This document shows, piece after piece, positions 31,901 through 42,852 of a stretch of 64,000 nt of DNA. Every line of letters starts with the position of its first letter. Position 1 is the stretch's first letter. Under the pieces are notes generated by a model. It was not told the origin of the DNA. It ran no database searches and was given only the letters and a program-made list of their open reading frames with translations. Both the position numbers and the translations under genes were made by a program. Origin of the DNA: Petunia secreta (taxonomy: Eukaryota; Streptophyta; Magnoliopsida; Solanales; Solanaceae); the NCBI GenBank assembly GCA_029990175.1, contig JARKIP010000017.1:18184001-18248000 (forward strand). The letters run 5' to 3'.

Positions 31901-32114
31901 AGTTATGATGACATTTTTTCATAAATTTGCTGGGACTGGAAGTATATAGGAAAGAACTGTACTGGAAGATCAAATCATGGACGGGTTAAGAACACGCACA
32001 AAAATTTCAATGAAATATTGATAGACCATATTTAGCACACATGTACAGAGTCCCTTGACACTGGCCATATTTGATGAGCCAAGAACAACATTAGGGATTC
32101 GTCGTGCATTGAAG
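28951..32114. other. Long intergenic stretch without a supported gene
   Basis: Several short frames (for example 30070-30492 minus and 31029-31367 plus) show no recognisable domain, no splice-consistent neighbours and plain A/T-rich composition. A short inverted repeat, GATCAACGTCTTCT with TTTGTTGATC, lies near 29517. Confidence 0.45.
30632..30662 (+). repeat. CT microsatellite
   Basis: An uninterrupted CT run of about nine units is followed by a C-rich stretch (CCCTCCCCC). Confidence 0.85.
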
Positions 32115-32254
32115 TCGAGGGGTTGATGCCTTGCTGGTGCTTAGAGGCGTATGGATCTGATAAGCAGGTAAAAATTTCGCGTAGTCGAGGGGTTGATGCC
32201 TTGCTGGTGCTTAGAGGCGTATGGATCTGATAAGCAGGTAAAAATTTCGCGTAG
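32115..32254 (+). repeat. Perfect tandem duplication of 70 bp
   Basis: GTCGAGGGGTTGATGCCTTG through AAAAATTTCGCGTA appears twice back to back with no mismatch, at 32115-32184 and 32185-32254, suggesting a recent duplication. Confidence 0.92.
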
Positions 32255-32327
32255 GGCCTGTTTAGTGCGCGCTAATTGATTTGTAGCCGTAAAAAATAAA
32301 TTCGCTGAGAAATACCCACCTCCGGAC

Positions 32328-32620
32328 AAGTCCCAGTATAAAATACTGGGGCTTTGAACAAAACATGTATTGTTCAAAGCCCCAGTATTTTATTATGGGA
32401 CTTAGTCCCAGTATTTTATTATGGGACTTTATATAAAGCTTCAGTAAACTAACCCTAGTATAAAATAATGGGGGCTTTGAACTATTTGAACATGATAGTT
32501 CAAAGCCCCATTATTTTGTTATGAGACTTTATATATAAAGCTTCAGTCCCATAACAAAATAATGAGACCTTTGACCATGTTAGTTCAAAGTCCCAGTATA
32601 AAATACCAAGACTTCTGAGA
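32328..32620. repeat. Cluster of long inverted repeats (hairpin-forming)
   Basis: A unit around CAAAGCCCCAGTATTTTATT alternates in orientation. One hairpin has about 32-base arms (32329-32360 with 32371-32402) and a 10-base loop. A second has arms at 32453-32484 and 32496-32526. A third inverted copy lies at 32546-32600. A direct copy of one arm (AGTCCCAGTATTTTATTATG) is at 32404-32423. An outer GGGCCTGTTTAGTGCGCGCT near 32254 and GCGCGCAAATTTTTAGC near 32653 may be the element ends. Confidence 0.75.
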
Positions 32621-33012
32621 TATTTTTCAACGTTAATGGAGCGTAAGTGTGCGCGCAAATTTTTAGCTATTTCTCAATTAATTTTAAAATGGTGAATAAA
32701 ACTCATTGAATGCGTTAAAAAATAGCTACACATCAAAATTTCACGATAAGCAGCGGGTTTAACTTAAACAAATACTTCTAACACGAAATTGACGATTTAA
32801 AGTCATTGTTTCTGACACGAGACTGACGATTGACTAGGCATGATTTGGTAACTCATGGTGGAGTACTCTTATATATATATATGTAATATAATATATTCAC
32901 TAAAATTTTACCTACATGGAGTAGTATATTTTGAATCCAAAATTTCATTCTTTGAGCTTACTGCTAAGAAGTTCAAAAGATAAATTCATGACCCATCAGG
33001 TCAATTTATTAT

Positions 33013-33146
33013 TATTTTAGTTTAGAGTTTCTTTGGCCAAAGATCGGGAAAAAAAAATTGAAAGTGTTTTACTTCAAAAATATTTTTCGTAATAGTACTT
33101 TTAGAGAATAGTTGTTATTTGAGAAACTCATTTAACAAGTATTTTT
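33013..33146. repeat. Left part of a Harbinger-like element interrupted by Tat
   Basis: TTTCGTAATAGTACTTTTAG and the following bases to AACAAGTATTTTT align with 21905-21980 of the Harbinger-like element. The continuation of that alignment is found at 57449 and beyond, on the other side of the nested retroelements. Confidence 0.62.
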
Positions 33147-33613
33147 TGTTTATGTCTAAAATTAAATATCTAGGTTAACAATTAAATTTATAAAAGAGTC
33201 GCAAGCAATACAGTAAATATGCCGAAAAAAATAAGTAAATAGAGAGAAAAGTAATGAACAAGAAAGTAAGTAATATTATTCCTTGAAAATAGTCGGACTC
33301 GGTGTGAAACGCTTGATCTACAATACAATGTAAGGAGGGGTATTTATAGTAGAGATTTACCCAGTCCTAATTATGGTGAAATACAAAGACAAATAAAGGC
33401 TATGGGCCTATAAACTCAAGCCGGTGGTATATACAAAACCCTAACTTATGCGGCGGGATGTATGCCTTGCGTCCTATGTCTGTACCGCCTGAACGGTCTT
33501 AACTCGAGGAGAAGGTGTATATCCTCTATGCCCGGTGACTTGTAAGATAAGCCTAGTGTCTCCAGCTGGACTCGTATCCCCGTTATAGTAGGTGGCGTAT
33601 TTTTGCCCACACA
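33147..33613 (-). repeat. 3' LTR of the minus-strand Tat element
   Basis: On the minus strand it starts TGTGTGGGCAAAAATACGCC at 33613. It includes CTATAAATACCCC near 33345 as a likely TATA box and would end at 33147 with CA. The left border is inferred from the TTTTT duplication and is less certain than the right one. Confidence 0.62.
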
Positions 33614-33889
33614 GCCAGCCACACTGGTTGAGTGTTGACATAAACAGTCAGGAAGTGAAAGCGGTATACAAGACAGATGTGAAAAGATATCTCACTGACA
33701 CCTTGAAACTCGCTGTCTCTTTGACCAAGAATGATGTTGTTTTCTTCGAGAACTCTTTGTGCCTTCATCTGATTGGTTGATATTGATTCCATGTACCTTT
33801 CCAAGAATGTTTTTTGCTGCACTGAATCGTTTCATATCTCCACTCATAATTACACTTGACCGTTTCATGCTCCATCCTTATCTTTTTCA

Positions 33890-35010
33890 GCCTATAAATA
33901 GGGATTTTGTGATAGCAGTGGAATCACAAGTCTCCTTTAGAAAAATACTCCATCCCTTCCAAAGCTTCCTTATGAAAGAATGATTCTTCTATCCTAAAAA
34001 ATGTTTGCCGTTGACCCTGGTTTGATATTCTCAGAAATACTCTTTCTTTCAGAATGGATGGTGCATGAGAAAGCCATAGACCAGAGAATTCATACAGTTT
34101 GTTTCTCTTTTTCTCCATCCGTGAATGGATGAACGGAGTCCCCCGAGTCATGAATTTTGATCGGGATTCTAATGATGTTCTTCGAGATGTCTTCATTATG
34201 GCATGGGCACTTATTACAGTGTGCTCTTCTTCTAACACGGCGGTTGTTGTGATATTCCTCTTGTCATACGAGGTTCTTCAGCAGAGGAATGCCAACCAGC
34301 AAGATGCTGTGTCTTTATGTCTTCTGGTTGCATGGGGTAATAGTCCCGGAAGCAACTCTATTTGAATCAGGAGCGCGTCCCTCGGATATCCTCTCTTTTT
34401 TCGAGTGGTTGATACCTGTGAACATTCTTCATACCCACATTATTCAGGGTGGTCGTATAGCTCTGCTCTGCTCTGCGGTTTTGGGGATTGCATCTACTTC
34501 TAATCATCTGGGGAATAGCTCTGCTCTGCGGTTTCGGGGATTTGCATCTACTTCTAATCATCCGGGGAAGAGAGGGAACATAGTGTTCCCGCGACCACCG
34601 AGGGTTCTTCATTGAAGTCTCTCCAAGCGATTCCAAATGAAGCTTCCGGCCCGCGTTCTGCTTCCTCCATCATTCTACTAAGGGATTCCTCAGTTGGACT
34701 GATTTTCCAACTCCCATGGCACAGCGTTACAAAGATATTGCTGCTTGGGGGTATCAAGTTGGGAATTTCTCCTTCCAAGTGCCGAGAGAAAATTCGATGC
34801 AAGAGCTACCATCCAGACGAAGAATCTCTGGTTGTGCAAATTGGGAGGAACTTGCAGTTTTTAGCCTTCGCTTTCCTTTTTTTTTTTTTTAATTACAATT
34901 GTCATGAACAATGTTGTATTCAGGAAGAACTAATTGTATATTGTAAGCCTGCGGGCTATTTGCTATTAATGAAACGGGCGTTCATTAACATTTTTATGCT
35001 TACTTGTGTA
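33890..35010 (+). other. Promoter-like unit antisense to the Tat element (possible antisense ORF region)
   Basis: CCTATAAATAGGG at 33892-33904 is a good plant TATA box on the strand opposite to the Tat genes. Downstream plus-strand frames are 34099-34365, 34289-34615 and 34612-35016, none with a known domain and overlapping in different frames, so the coding sequence is probably broken. A 3' UTR-like stretch with TGCTATTAATGAAACG lies near 34960. Several Tat-lineage elements are known to carry an antisense reading frame between pol and the 3' LTR, which is exactly this position. Confidence 0.42.
34459..34570 (+). repeat. Short tandem duplication of about 57 bp
   Basis: AGCTCTGCTCTGCGG, a TTTTGGGGATT- or TTTCGGGGATT-type middle, GCATCTACTTCTAATCATC and GGGGAA occur twice in succession. 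Confidence 0.8.
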
Positions 35011-35079
35011 GTTTAAGCAGCATGTTTTGTGTGCCTTTCTGGACTAGTGTCTTTAAAAGACGGGCGTGCACACTGAGGG

Positions 35080-37596
35080 TGTCACGACCCAATTTCCAAG
35101 GGCTCGTGATGGCACCTAAACAACATTTGCCTAGGCGAACCAATGAAACAAGATGCGGAAAAGAACAATAATGTGAAAAGATCATAAATGGATATATAAA
35201 TATAAAAGGGTGAAGTCCAAAAGAATATATCCACAAAAGAATTGGAGCATTCTAAGAGTGACTCAATAAAGTATGAATATACATCAAAGAAATCTGAGTC
35301 CTATCTCTAAGTGACTCCGGCGGTATGCCACCACGGTCTGTGTGGTCGGCTCACCTCAATCAAAAGTCTCAGAAGCCTCGGGAACCGCTAACGTCCGGGC
35401 TGCTGACTGGTTGAAGGACCTACGCACGTAGCAGAGTAAGTTATGAGCGGAAGCCCAGTAAGATCATCGACAGGCCCGCTAAGGTACCCTTGCGGGACAA
35501 GTCGCTACAACAACATACTATAGTAATCATACAATAAAGTAGTGAAATCACAAATAGATGTAACACATTCCATACACACAAGTAGTAACCAGAAGTCTCA
35601 AGGATTATGCCCATCCAACGTAAGGCATAGGTCAACTCAGCGGCGGTTTGGAGGCCCAATCTCTACTCCCGTGCCGACTAACCTAGACCTACGATGGACT
35701 AGCAACACCACTACTAAGTATCAACCATATACCGTGACCCGAAGTCACTATCACAATCATGAATAAGTAGACCAACGACCCGTAGTCGTTGGCTCATCTC
35801 AAATCTGTCTACGATCGCACCACACCCCCTGTCAAGTGCGTCGTATCTCAATAAATCAAGTGACCACACCACACCCCCTGTCAAGTGTGTCACATCTCAA
35901 AGATCAAGTGTCCACACCACACCCCCTGTCAAGTGTGACACATCTCATAGTATAGGCGACACCACATCCCCTGTCAAGTGTCCCTCTAACAGTATTAATA
36001 TCCACGACATTAATAACAATAACAGAAATAATAACAGAAATATTAATAACGATAATATTTCACAGTCACCGTAACCCAGGTTGGTTATGCTAGCTGAACG
36101 TAAGGCGAAGGTTAACCCGACCACAGTTTGGGGGTACAATCCCTACACCCATGTCGCCCAACCCAAGATTACGTATAGACAGCACTACCCAACCCGGCAC
36201 GTGAACAAATCAAGTACCAATATCATACAAAAGCCGGCAAAATCCTCGGCAAGACATTTATCATGACATGCCGGCAACATCCTCAGCCATGACCCAAGTT
36301 CTTGCTATCTAATCATAGCGTAGCAAGCGTTACTACGATATAAATTTAAGCTACCTCGACGTAGCGTTTAGACCGGCACATACCTCGGTCGAGTCACAAT
36401 CTCGCTATTTATAACAAACAGTAATAGCAAGTAATTCACATCATTAATCCTAACCATTGTTAGGTATATATATGCGTACATGAAGCATACTAGCATGAAG
36501 GAAGAGTCCACAAGCACAATAGAGGTCAAGTCTCACTTACCTCGAAATTCGGGCTCAAATGCCGGGAAGAATCTCCTTTCCCGCTCGCCTTGTCCGCGAA
36601 GGACTCTCCACTAGGTCTTCAGTGTAAGTATGATTGGGTCTTCTAGAAATACCCAAAAATCGCCTCAAGAGCTCACCAAATGATTTTTATAAGTTATGAA
36701 CCGAAATGGCCCGAAATGGCCTTTTTATAGCAGTTTTGGCCTCTGTGACAGCTTCTTTTGAAAAAATCATAACTTTGATAGGAATGTCCAAATGACCTGA
36801 AACCGGTGCCATTAGAACCACAACTCAAAGGGCTACAATTTTCATGTATTGAGTTTTTCCTAATTCCTTACGGATTGGCCGAAAAATCAGCTTTTATCCG
36901 ACTGTTTGCGCCAAAACAGAACAGAAAAGTCGCACCAGATTTTCTACTGTTTTAGGGGCAAAACGGGACCCTACGAAGCTCGGAATGATCCCAAATTTTG
37001 CACACAAGCCATAAAATACTTGGGTGACATGTTCGTCAAGACGGAACTCAATTCGGACCTCCAGAACTCAAAAAGTGGGTCCCACGGCAAAGGTTCAATT
37101 TTTCGACTTTCGCCAAAATAGCGAAATTTAACCAAACGACCTCGGAATCCAATTCCGAAAGTTGCTACAAGTCAAAAATGACTATACGAACCTAACGGAA
37201 CTTTCGGATCTCTCATCGGAGCTCATTTGCTCAAATCGAGCTCGGAAACCTCTTTTAACTCTTTTAAACTTCCGAAACGGGGACTTTATCAAAAGTCCTA
37301 TCAAACGAGGTCCGTTTTCAATTTTGAAGGTTGCTAGATATCATAAATGATGAGACGGACCTAACGGTGCGCTCGGATTTTCCATCGGGGTTCGTTTACT
37401 CAAAACGACCTATCGAAACCCCAAATTCCTTTCCGGAATTTCATAAACGGATCCTTTTTTCGAAAACCTATCAAACGGACTCCGTTTCGACTCAGATTTC
37501 ACAGACGGGTCATAAATGACCTAACGGATCTTTTGGGACTATCGACACGTAAATTGAGGTCCCGGATCCCGTAACGACTATTTGAGGGTCGTTACA
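35080..37596 (-). repeat. 3' LTR of the young chromovirus
   Basis: 2517 bp. Plus-strand ends are TGTCACGACCC and GGGTCGTTACA, so the termini are also near-inverted repeats of 11 bp. It lacks 13 bp present in the other copy near 43276. Confidence 0.94.
35815..35990. repeat. CCCCTGTCAAGTG repeats inside the LTR
   Basis: Four copies of CACCACACCCCCTGTCAAGTG-like units, about 40-48 bp apart. The other LTR has the same array at 43602-43770. Confidence 0.8.
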
Positions 37597-37609
37597 TTCT
37601 CCCCCACTT
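37597..37609 (-). promoter_or_regulatory. Polypurine tract of the young chromovirus
   Basis: The minus strand reads AAGTGGGGGAGAA directly before the 3' LTR start TGTAACGACC. The older chromovirus has AAGTGGAGGAGAA in the same place. Confidence 0.88.
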
Positions 37610-37721
37610 AGACTCTCGGCCGTCCTCGGACGAGCCTAAGTCTAAGGTAGGATCCACACACTAGCCACGGAGCTGGCACGGATTTCGAGGACCCCTCGGT
37701 ACCACCCGAAATCAATAAAAC

Positions 37722-39725
37722 TTAAAAATGCAAATTCAGGCTTAGAAAATACAAGGATTTCATACCTGAATCATCGAACAAGCGCGGATGCCTCTCACGC
37801 ATCTCGGACTCAAGCTCCCAAGTGGCCTCGGCAATGGAGTGATGCCCCCACTGAACTCTCACAAGCGGGATCACCTTCGATCTCATCTTACGGACCTCTC
37901 TAGCCACAATAGCAATAGGCTCCTCCGAATAAGCTAAGTCGCCATCTACCTCCACGGAAGCCATATCGATCACATGAGACAGATCGTGAACATACTTCTG
38001 GAGCATGGACACATGGAACACCGAATGAACAGACAGAGAGGGAGGCAAAGCCAGTTTATAAGCAACGGCGCCAACGCGCTCCAATATCTCAAAAGGCCCA
38101 ATGAACCTAGGACTGAGCTTGCCTTTCTTCCCAAATCTCATAACACCCTTCATGGGCGACACTCTGAGGAATACCCGGTCCCCAACCATGAACTCAAGAT
38201 CTCTCCGCCTCCGATCTGCATACGATATCTGCCGGCTCTGAGCCGTGCGGAGTCGATCCTGAATAACCCGGACCTTATCTAAGGTCTGCTGCACCAAATC
38301 GGGCCCCAACACCTGGACCTCACCAGACTTGAACCAACCGATAGGCGAGCGACATCTCCGACCATACAATGCCTCAAACGGAGCCATCTGGATAGAAGCC
38401 TGATAGCTATTATTATACGCAAACTCTGCTAGCGGCAAATGGCTATCCCAATGGCCTCCAAAATCAATAGCACACGCCCTCAACATATCCTCGAGGATCT
38501 GAATGGTCCGCTCAGACTGGCCATCAGTCTGCGGGTGAAATGCAGTGCTGAGATCGACCCGAGTACCCAGCTCTCTCTGAAAAGATCTCCAAAACTGAGC
38601 TGTGAACTGAGCACCTCGGTCAGAAATGATAGAAACAGGAGCACCATGCAATCTCACAATCTGCTCAATGAAGATACGAGCCAGACGCTCCGAGGTATAA
38701 GTAGTCCTCACTGGAATGAAGTGAGCCGACTTCGTCAGTCGATCAACTACTACCCACACCGAATCATGCTTACCCACGGTCAGCGGCAAACCAACTACGA
38801 AATCCATAGTGATCTGCTCCCACTTCCACTCGGGAATGGGCATAGACTGGGTCACCCCGGCTGGCCTCCGGTGCTCATACTTCACCTGCTGGCAATTCAA
38901 ACACCGAGATACATAATCAGCAACATCCCTCTTCATCCCTTTCCACCAATACAGCTCTCGAAGATCATGATACATCTTCGCAGTACCCGGATGAATGAAA
39001 TATCTCGAACTGTGAGCCTCTGCCAAAATCATCTGCCTCAGCTCCACAATGGCTGGAACACATACCCGGCCGTTAAGTCGCAAAGCACCATCATCACCAA
39101 TCATGAACGAGGACACTCCCCCACTCAGGACCCTGTCCCGGAGATCTCTCAGATAAGGATCCTCGAACTGCCTTTCCCGTATCTGGGAAGCTAAAGACGA
39201 CTGAGACCCCACATATGCAAGCACCCGGCCTGGAACAGAATCATCAAACCGAACCCCACTAATGGACAAAGCCTGCAACTCACGGGCCAACGGCCTCATA
39301 TCAGCATCAAGATAGGCGAGGCTACCCATGGACTTCCTACTCAAGGCATCGGCTACAACATTAGCCTTTCCGGGATGATACCGGATAGAAAGATCATAAT
39401 CCTTCAGCAGCTCTAACCAGCGGCGCTGTCTCCCGTTCAAGTCCTTCTGAGTGAACAAGTACTGGAGACTCTTATGATCGGTGAATATCTCACATGGCTC
39501 GCCATAAAGATAGTGCCTCCACAACTTCAGTGCAAACACGACAGCTAACAGCTCCAAATCATGGACAGGATAATTCTTCTCATGGACCTTCAGATGTCTC
39601 GAGGCATAAGCTATCACCTTACCCTCCTGCATCAGAACGCTACCCAGGCCAACACCCGAAGCATCACAATATACGGTGAATCCCCCGGATCGACTAGGCA
39701 AGGCCAACACCGGCGCTGAAGTCAA
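37722..39725 (-). CDS. Chromovirus pol, second part: RNase H, integrase, chromodomain
   Basis: 667 residues from the first ATG after the internal stop. RNase H spans about 1-130 with Asp21 (YCDASG), Glu58, Asp83 (TDHKSL) and Asp126. Integrase follows: zinc-binding His238, His245, Cys275 and Cys278, then the catalytic triad Asp308, Asp369, Glu405 (D-x60-D-x35-E). A GPF.I-type C-terminal segment lies near 540 and a chromodomain-like tail at about 600-645 ends in ATWELE. This part removes the RNA template, completes the cDNA and inserts it into chromatin. It is in the same frame as the upstream gag-RT part, which ends at a TAG 12 bases before this ATG, so normally it would be one polyprotein. 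No other break is seen. Confidence 0.9.
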   Translation of the reverse strand: MTSAPVLALPSRSGGFTVYCDASGVGLGSVLMQEGKVIAYASRHLKVHEKNYPVHDLELLAVVFALKLWRHYLYGEPCEIFTDHKSLQYLFTQKDLNGRQRRWLELLKDYDLSIRYHPGKANVVADALSRKSMGSLAYLDADMRPLARELQALSISGVRFDDSVPGRVLAYVGSQSSLASQIRERQFEDPYLRDLRDRVLSGGVSSFMIGDDGALRLNGRVCVPAIVELRQMILAEAHSSRYFIHPGTAKMYHDLRELYWWKGMKRDVADYVSRCLNCQQVKYEHRRPAGVTQSMPIPEWKWEQITMDFVVGLPLTVGKHDSVWVVVDRLTKSAHFIPVRTTYTSERLARIFIEQIVRLHGAPVSIISDRGAQFTAQFWRSFQRELGTRVDLSTAFHPQTDGQSERTIQILEDMLRACAIDFGGHWDSHLPLAEFAYNNSYQASIQMAPFEALYGRRCRSPIGWFKSGEVQVLGPDLVQQTLDKVRVIQDRLRTAQSRQISYADRRRRDLEFMVGDRVFLRVSPMKGVMRFGKKGKLSPRFIGPFEILERVGAVAYKLALPPSLSVHSVFHVSMLQKYVHDLSHVIDMASVEVDGDLAYSEEPIAIVAREVRKMRSKVIPLVRVQWGHHSIAEATWELESEMRERHPRLFDDSGMKSLYFLSLNLHF

Positions 39726-39737
39726 CAGAGTCTTAAG

Positions 39738-39740
39738 CTA
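39738..39740 (-). other. In-frame TAG between RT and RNase H
   Basis: The minus-strand codon is TAG, and the frame is open on both sides (968 codons before, 671 after). In related elements this connection position holds a sense codon, often lysine or arginine. The change is most simply a single-base nonsense mutation; readthrough cannot be excluded. Confidence 0.85.
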
Positions 39741-42644
39741 CTGAAAGCTAGACTCACAGGCATCGGACCACAGGAAAGGAACATTCTTCTGGGTCAACTT
39801 CGTCAGAGGTGCTGAAATAGAAGAAAACCCCTCGACGAACCACCGATAATAACCTGCCAAGCCTAAGAAACTCCGAATCTCTGTAGGAGAAGTAGGCCTA
39901 GGCCAACTCTGAACGGCCTCTATCTTCTTCGGATCAACACACACCCCATCCTTGGTCACCACGTGACCTAGGAAAGATACAGAACTGAGCCAAAATTCAC
40001 ACTTGGAGAATTTGGCATACAACTGCTGATCCCTCAGAGTCCGAAGAACAACTCTCAAATGCTGCTCATGCTCCTCCCTGCTCCTCGAATAAACCAAGAT
40101 ATCATCGATAAACACAATGACGAAGGAGTCAAGGTAGGCCTTGAACACTCGGTTCATCAGATCCATGAAAGCAGCTGGGGCATTCGTAAGCCCGAAAGAC
40201 ATCACCAGAAACTCATAGTGGCCATATCGGGTACGAAAAGCAGTCTTGGAAACGTCCTCGGACCGAATCCTCAACTGATGATACCCCGACCTCAAATCAA
40301 TCTTCGAGAAGAAGGTAGCACCCTGAAGCTGATCAAACAAATCATCAATACGCGGCAAAGGATACCTATTCTTGATAGTAACCTTATTCAGCTGCCGGTA
40401 ATCAATACACATCCGCATAGAGCCATCCTTCTTCTTCACAAATAATACCGGGGCACCCCATGGAGACACACTGGGCCTAATGAAGCCCTTATCGAGCAAA
40501 TCCTGAATCTGCTCCTTCAGCTCCCTCAACACAACAGGAGCCATACGATACGGGGGAATAGATTTAGGCTGAGTGCCTGGCAATAGATCAATGCAAAACT
40601 CTATCTCCCGCATAGGCGGCAAACCCGGCAAATCATCAGGAAACACATCCGGATACTCACAAACAACCGGAACTCTATCAAGGGATAACTCCTCTGCCCG
40701 GACATCCCGAACTGAAGCAATATATCCCTCGCACCCACTAGATATCATCCTCTGCGCCTCCAAGAAAGAAATGATCCTACTCTTCGGAGAAGGCCTGGAA
40801 CCTCTCCATACAACCCGAGACTCACCCTCTGCCCCGATCGTCACGGACTTGGCATGGCAATCCAAAGTCGCATGACAGGAAGCCAGCCAATCCATGCCCA
40901 TAATGACATCGAAATCAGACATATCGAGCAGCATCAGGTCCACTAAGGACTCTACACCACAGATGGAGATCATACACTGCCGATAACCCATATCTACACA
41001 TATAGAAGACCCGACAGGGGTGGCAACCATAAAGGGATCATCTAAGAAGACCAGATCCCTGCCCAAGCAAGGGGCAAATCCCGGCGACACATACGAATAG
41101 GTAGACCCCGGATCAATAAGAGCATAAGCATCGTGGCCACAGACAGAAATAATACCTGTGATGACATCATTGGATGCCTCAGCATCCTGACGAGTCATAG
41201 CATAGACCTGCGCCGAGCCTCCTGAACCCGGAGCTCTCTGAGACTGCTGTCTAGGAGGAATCTGAGAAACGGGCCTGGCGGCCTGAGGACCAGATGGTAC
41301 CATAGCTGCGGATCCCTGGCGACCTGATGAAACATAAGGGCAACTCCTGACATAGTGCTCTGGAGACCCACACTCAAAACATCCATCACCTCTACCTCCT
41401 CTACCGCCTCTACCACCTCTGCCATGACCACCTCCAGACGAACACCTCCCATGATGCCTCTGATGGCACCTCCCGCACTGCGGCGGACCAGACTGCGAAG
41501 AGCCACCCCGCCTCTGGGATGACTGAGGCCTCGGGGTCTCTGAAGAAAAATCCTGGACAGGCAAAGCAGCAGCCTGGGGCCTAGACTGAGAACGGCCCTG
41601 ATGACCTTGACCCCTCTGAGCGGATCCACTATACCCACCAGACTGACGCGATCTCTTGGCCGCCCTCTCCGCGTCAGCCCTGGCGAAGATATCCTCCATC
41701 CGCCGCGCCACATCAACTATCTCAAAATATGACTTGTTGCCCATATCAGGGGCAACAACTACCTGCAAGCGGGAATGAAGACCCTCAACAAACCGGAGGA
41801 CCTTGTCCCTCTCCTGAGCCACCATAGCCGGCGCAAACTGAGACAACCACAAGAACCTGGTGTCATACTCTGAAACAGACAGGTTTCCCTGCCTCAACCC
41901 CTTAAACTCGCGCCTCTGAGCATCGTGCTGACTCTGGGGCACGAACCTGCTCATGAACATAGACACGAACTCAGCCCAAGACAAAGGAGGGAGGTCACTA
42001 GACCTCTGCCGCATCATGGAGACCCACCATGTCTCCGCATCTCCCGATAATCTGAAAGAAGCACACTGCACCCCTAAGGTGTCTCTAGTACCAAGAACTG
42101 TCAAAATCTTCTCACACTTCTGAATGTACCTCTGGGCAGTACATGTAGCTGAGGTACCGTCGAACTCTGGAGGCTGAAGCTTCATGAATGACTCTATCCT
42201 CTTGGCAACCTCCTCAGTGCCCATAGGAGGAGTAGAAATAACAGGACCTGCCTGAGGAGCAGAAGCAGAAGGCTGGGCAATATGATCAGGAGCAGCCTCA
42301 GAAGTAGGTGTGCTCATAACAGGTGTGGTCGGCTGAGGAGCCGAAACAGGAGCTGCAACATCATCTCTGACAGGGACCTGATGGCTAGACAAGGCCATCA
42401 GTCTCATATACTCCTCTGAAGAGATCACAATGGTGCCTGGCACAACAGCAGGCACAGGGGGAATAGATGCTGACAGAGTCACTGCGGACACCGCAGGGAT
42501 AGCTGTGTCCTGCCTAGTGGCTGACGGGCGACCTGCCCGAGTCTTCTTAGCAGCTGGCGGCTGCGTAGGTGCTGATGGCTCTCCCGCAGACGCGGGTGTA
42601 GAAGATGCAGCCCTCCTGGCTGAGGATGCTCGCGTCCTCGCCAT
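39741..42644 (-). CDS. Chromovirus gag-pol, first part: gag, protease, reverse transcriptase
   Basis: 968 residues starting MARTRASSARRAAS. Residues 1-145 are Pro/Ala-rich. The gag capsid domain spans about 150-320 and includes AETWW. An Arg/Gly-rich region leads to a CX2CX4HX4C zinc knuckle at 422-435. The aspartic protease is marked by DPGSTYSYVS at 511-520 and the conserved IMGMDWL at 581-587. Reverse transcriptase covers about 700-895 with YPLPRIDDLF and the catalytic FIDD at 845-848. The connection domain follows to the stop. The products package the RNA, process the polyprotein and copy RNA to DNA. Gag and pol are in one frame, as in many plant chromoviruses. Confidence 0.93.
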
Positions 42645-42836
42645 CTAATACAATACACGAAAAAGGGTCAGCACCTATATAAGCTACTCAGCACGAATAG
42701 AGATGAAACGAAGGGAAAACATTTCCTAACATGCCCTAGTAGCCTCTCGCTCATAAGTATGGTCGACAACATACCCATAAGCAAGACTCTACTCAGACAC
42801 TGCTCCAAGACTCCTAGGACTCGAATTAGAACCTAG

Positions 42837-42849
42837 GGCTCTGATACCA
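42837..42849 (-). promoter_or_regulatory. Primer-binding site of the young chromovirus (tRNA-iMet type)
   Basis: The minus strand reads TGGTATCAGAGCC, complementary to the 3' end of initiator methionine tRNA, three bases inside the 5' LTR. The older chromovirus uses the same type. Confidence 0.93.
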
Positions 42850-42852
42850 AAC

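Noticed and set aside
33614..33890. Purine tract of the minus-strand Tat element next to its 3' LTR
   Set aside because: The minus strand next to 33613 reads GTGTGGCTGGC, which is not a convincing polypurine tract, so none was annotated.
38439..39194. Plus-strand frame of 251 codons
   Set aside because: Shadow of the chromovirus integrase frame on the other strand.
41195..41716. Minus-strand frame of 173 codons
   Set aside because: Alternative frame within gag of the young chromovirus, explained by the Gly/Arg-rich composition.
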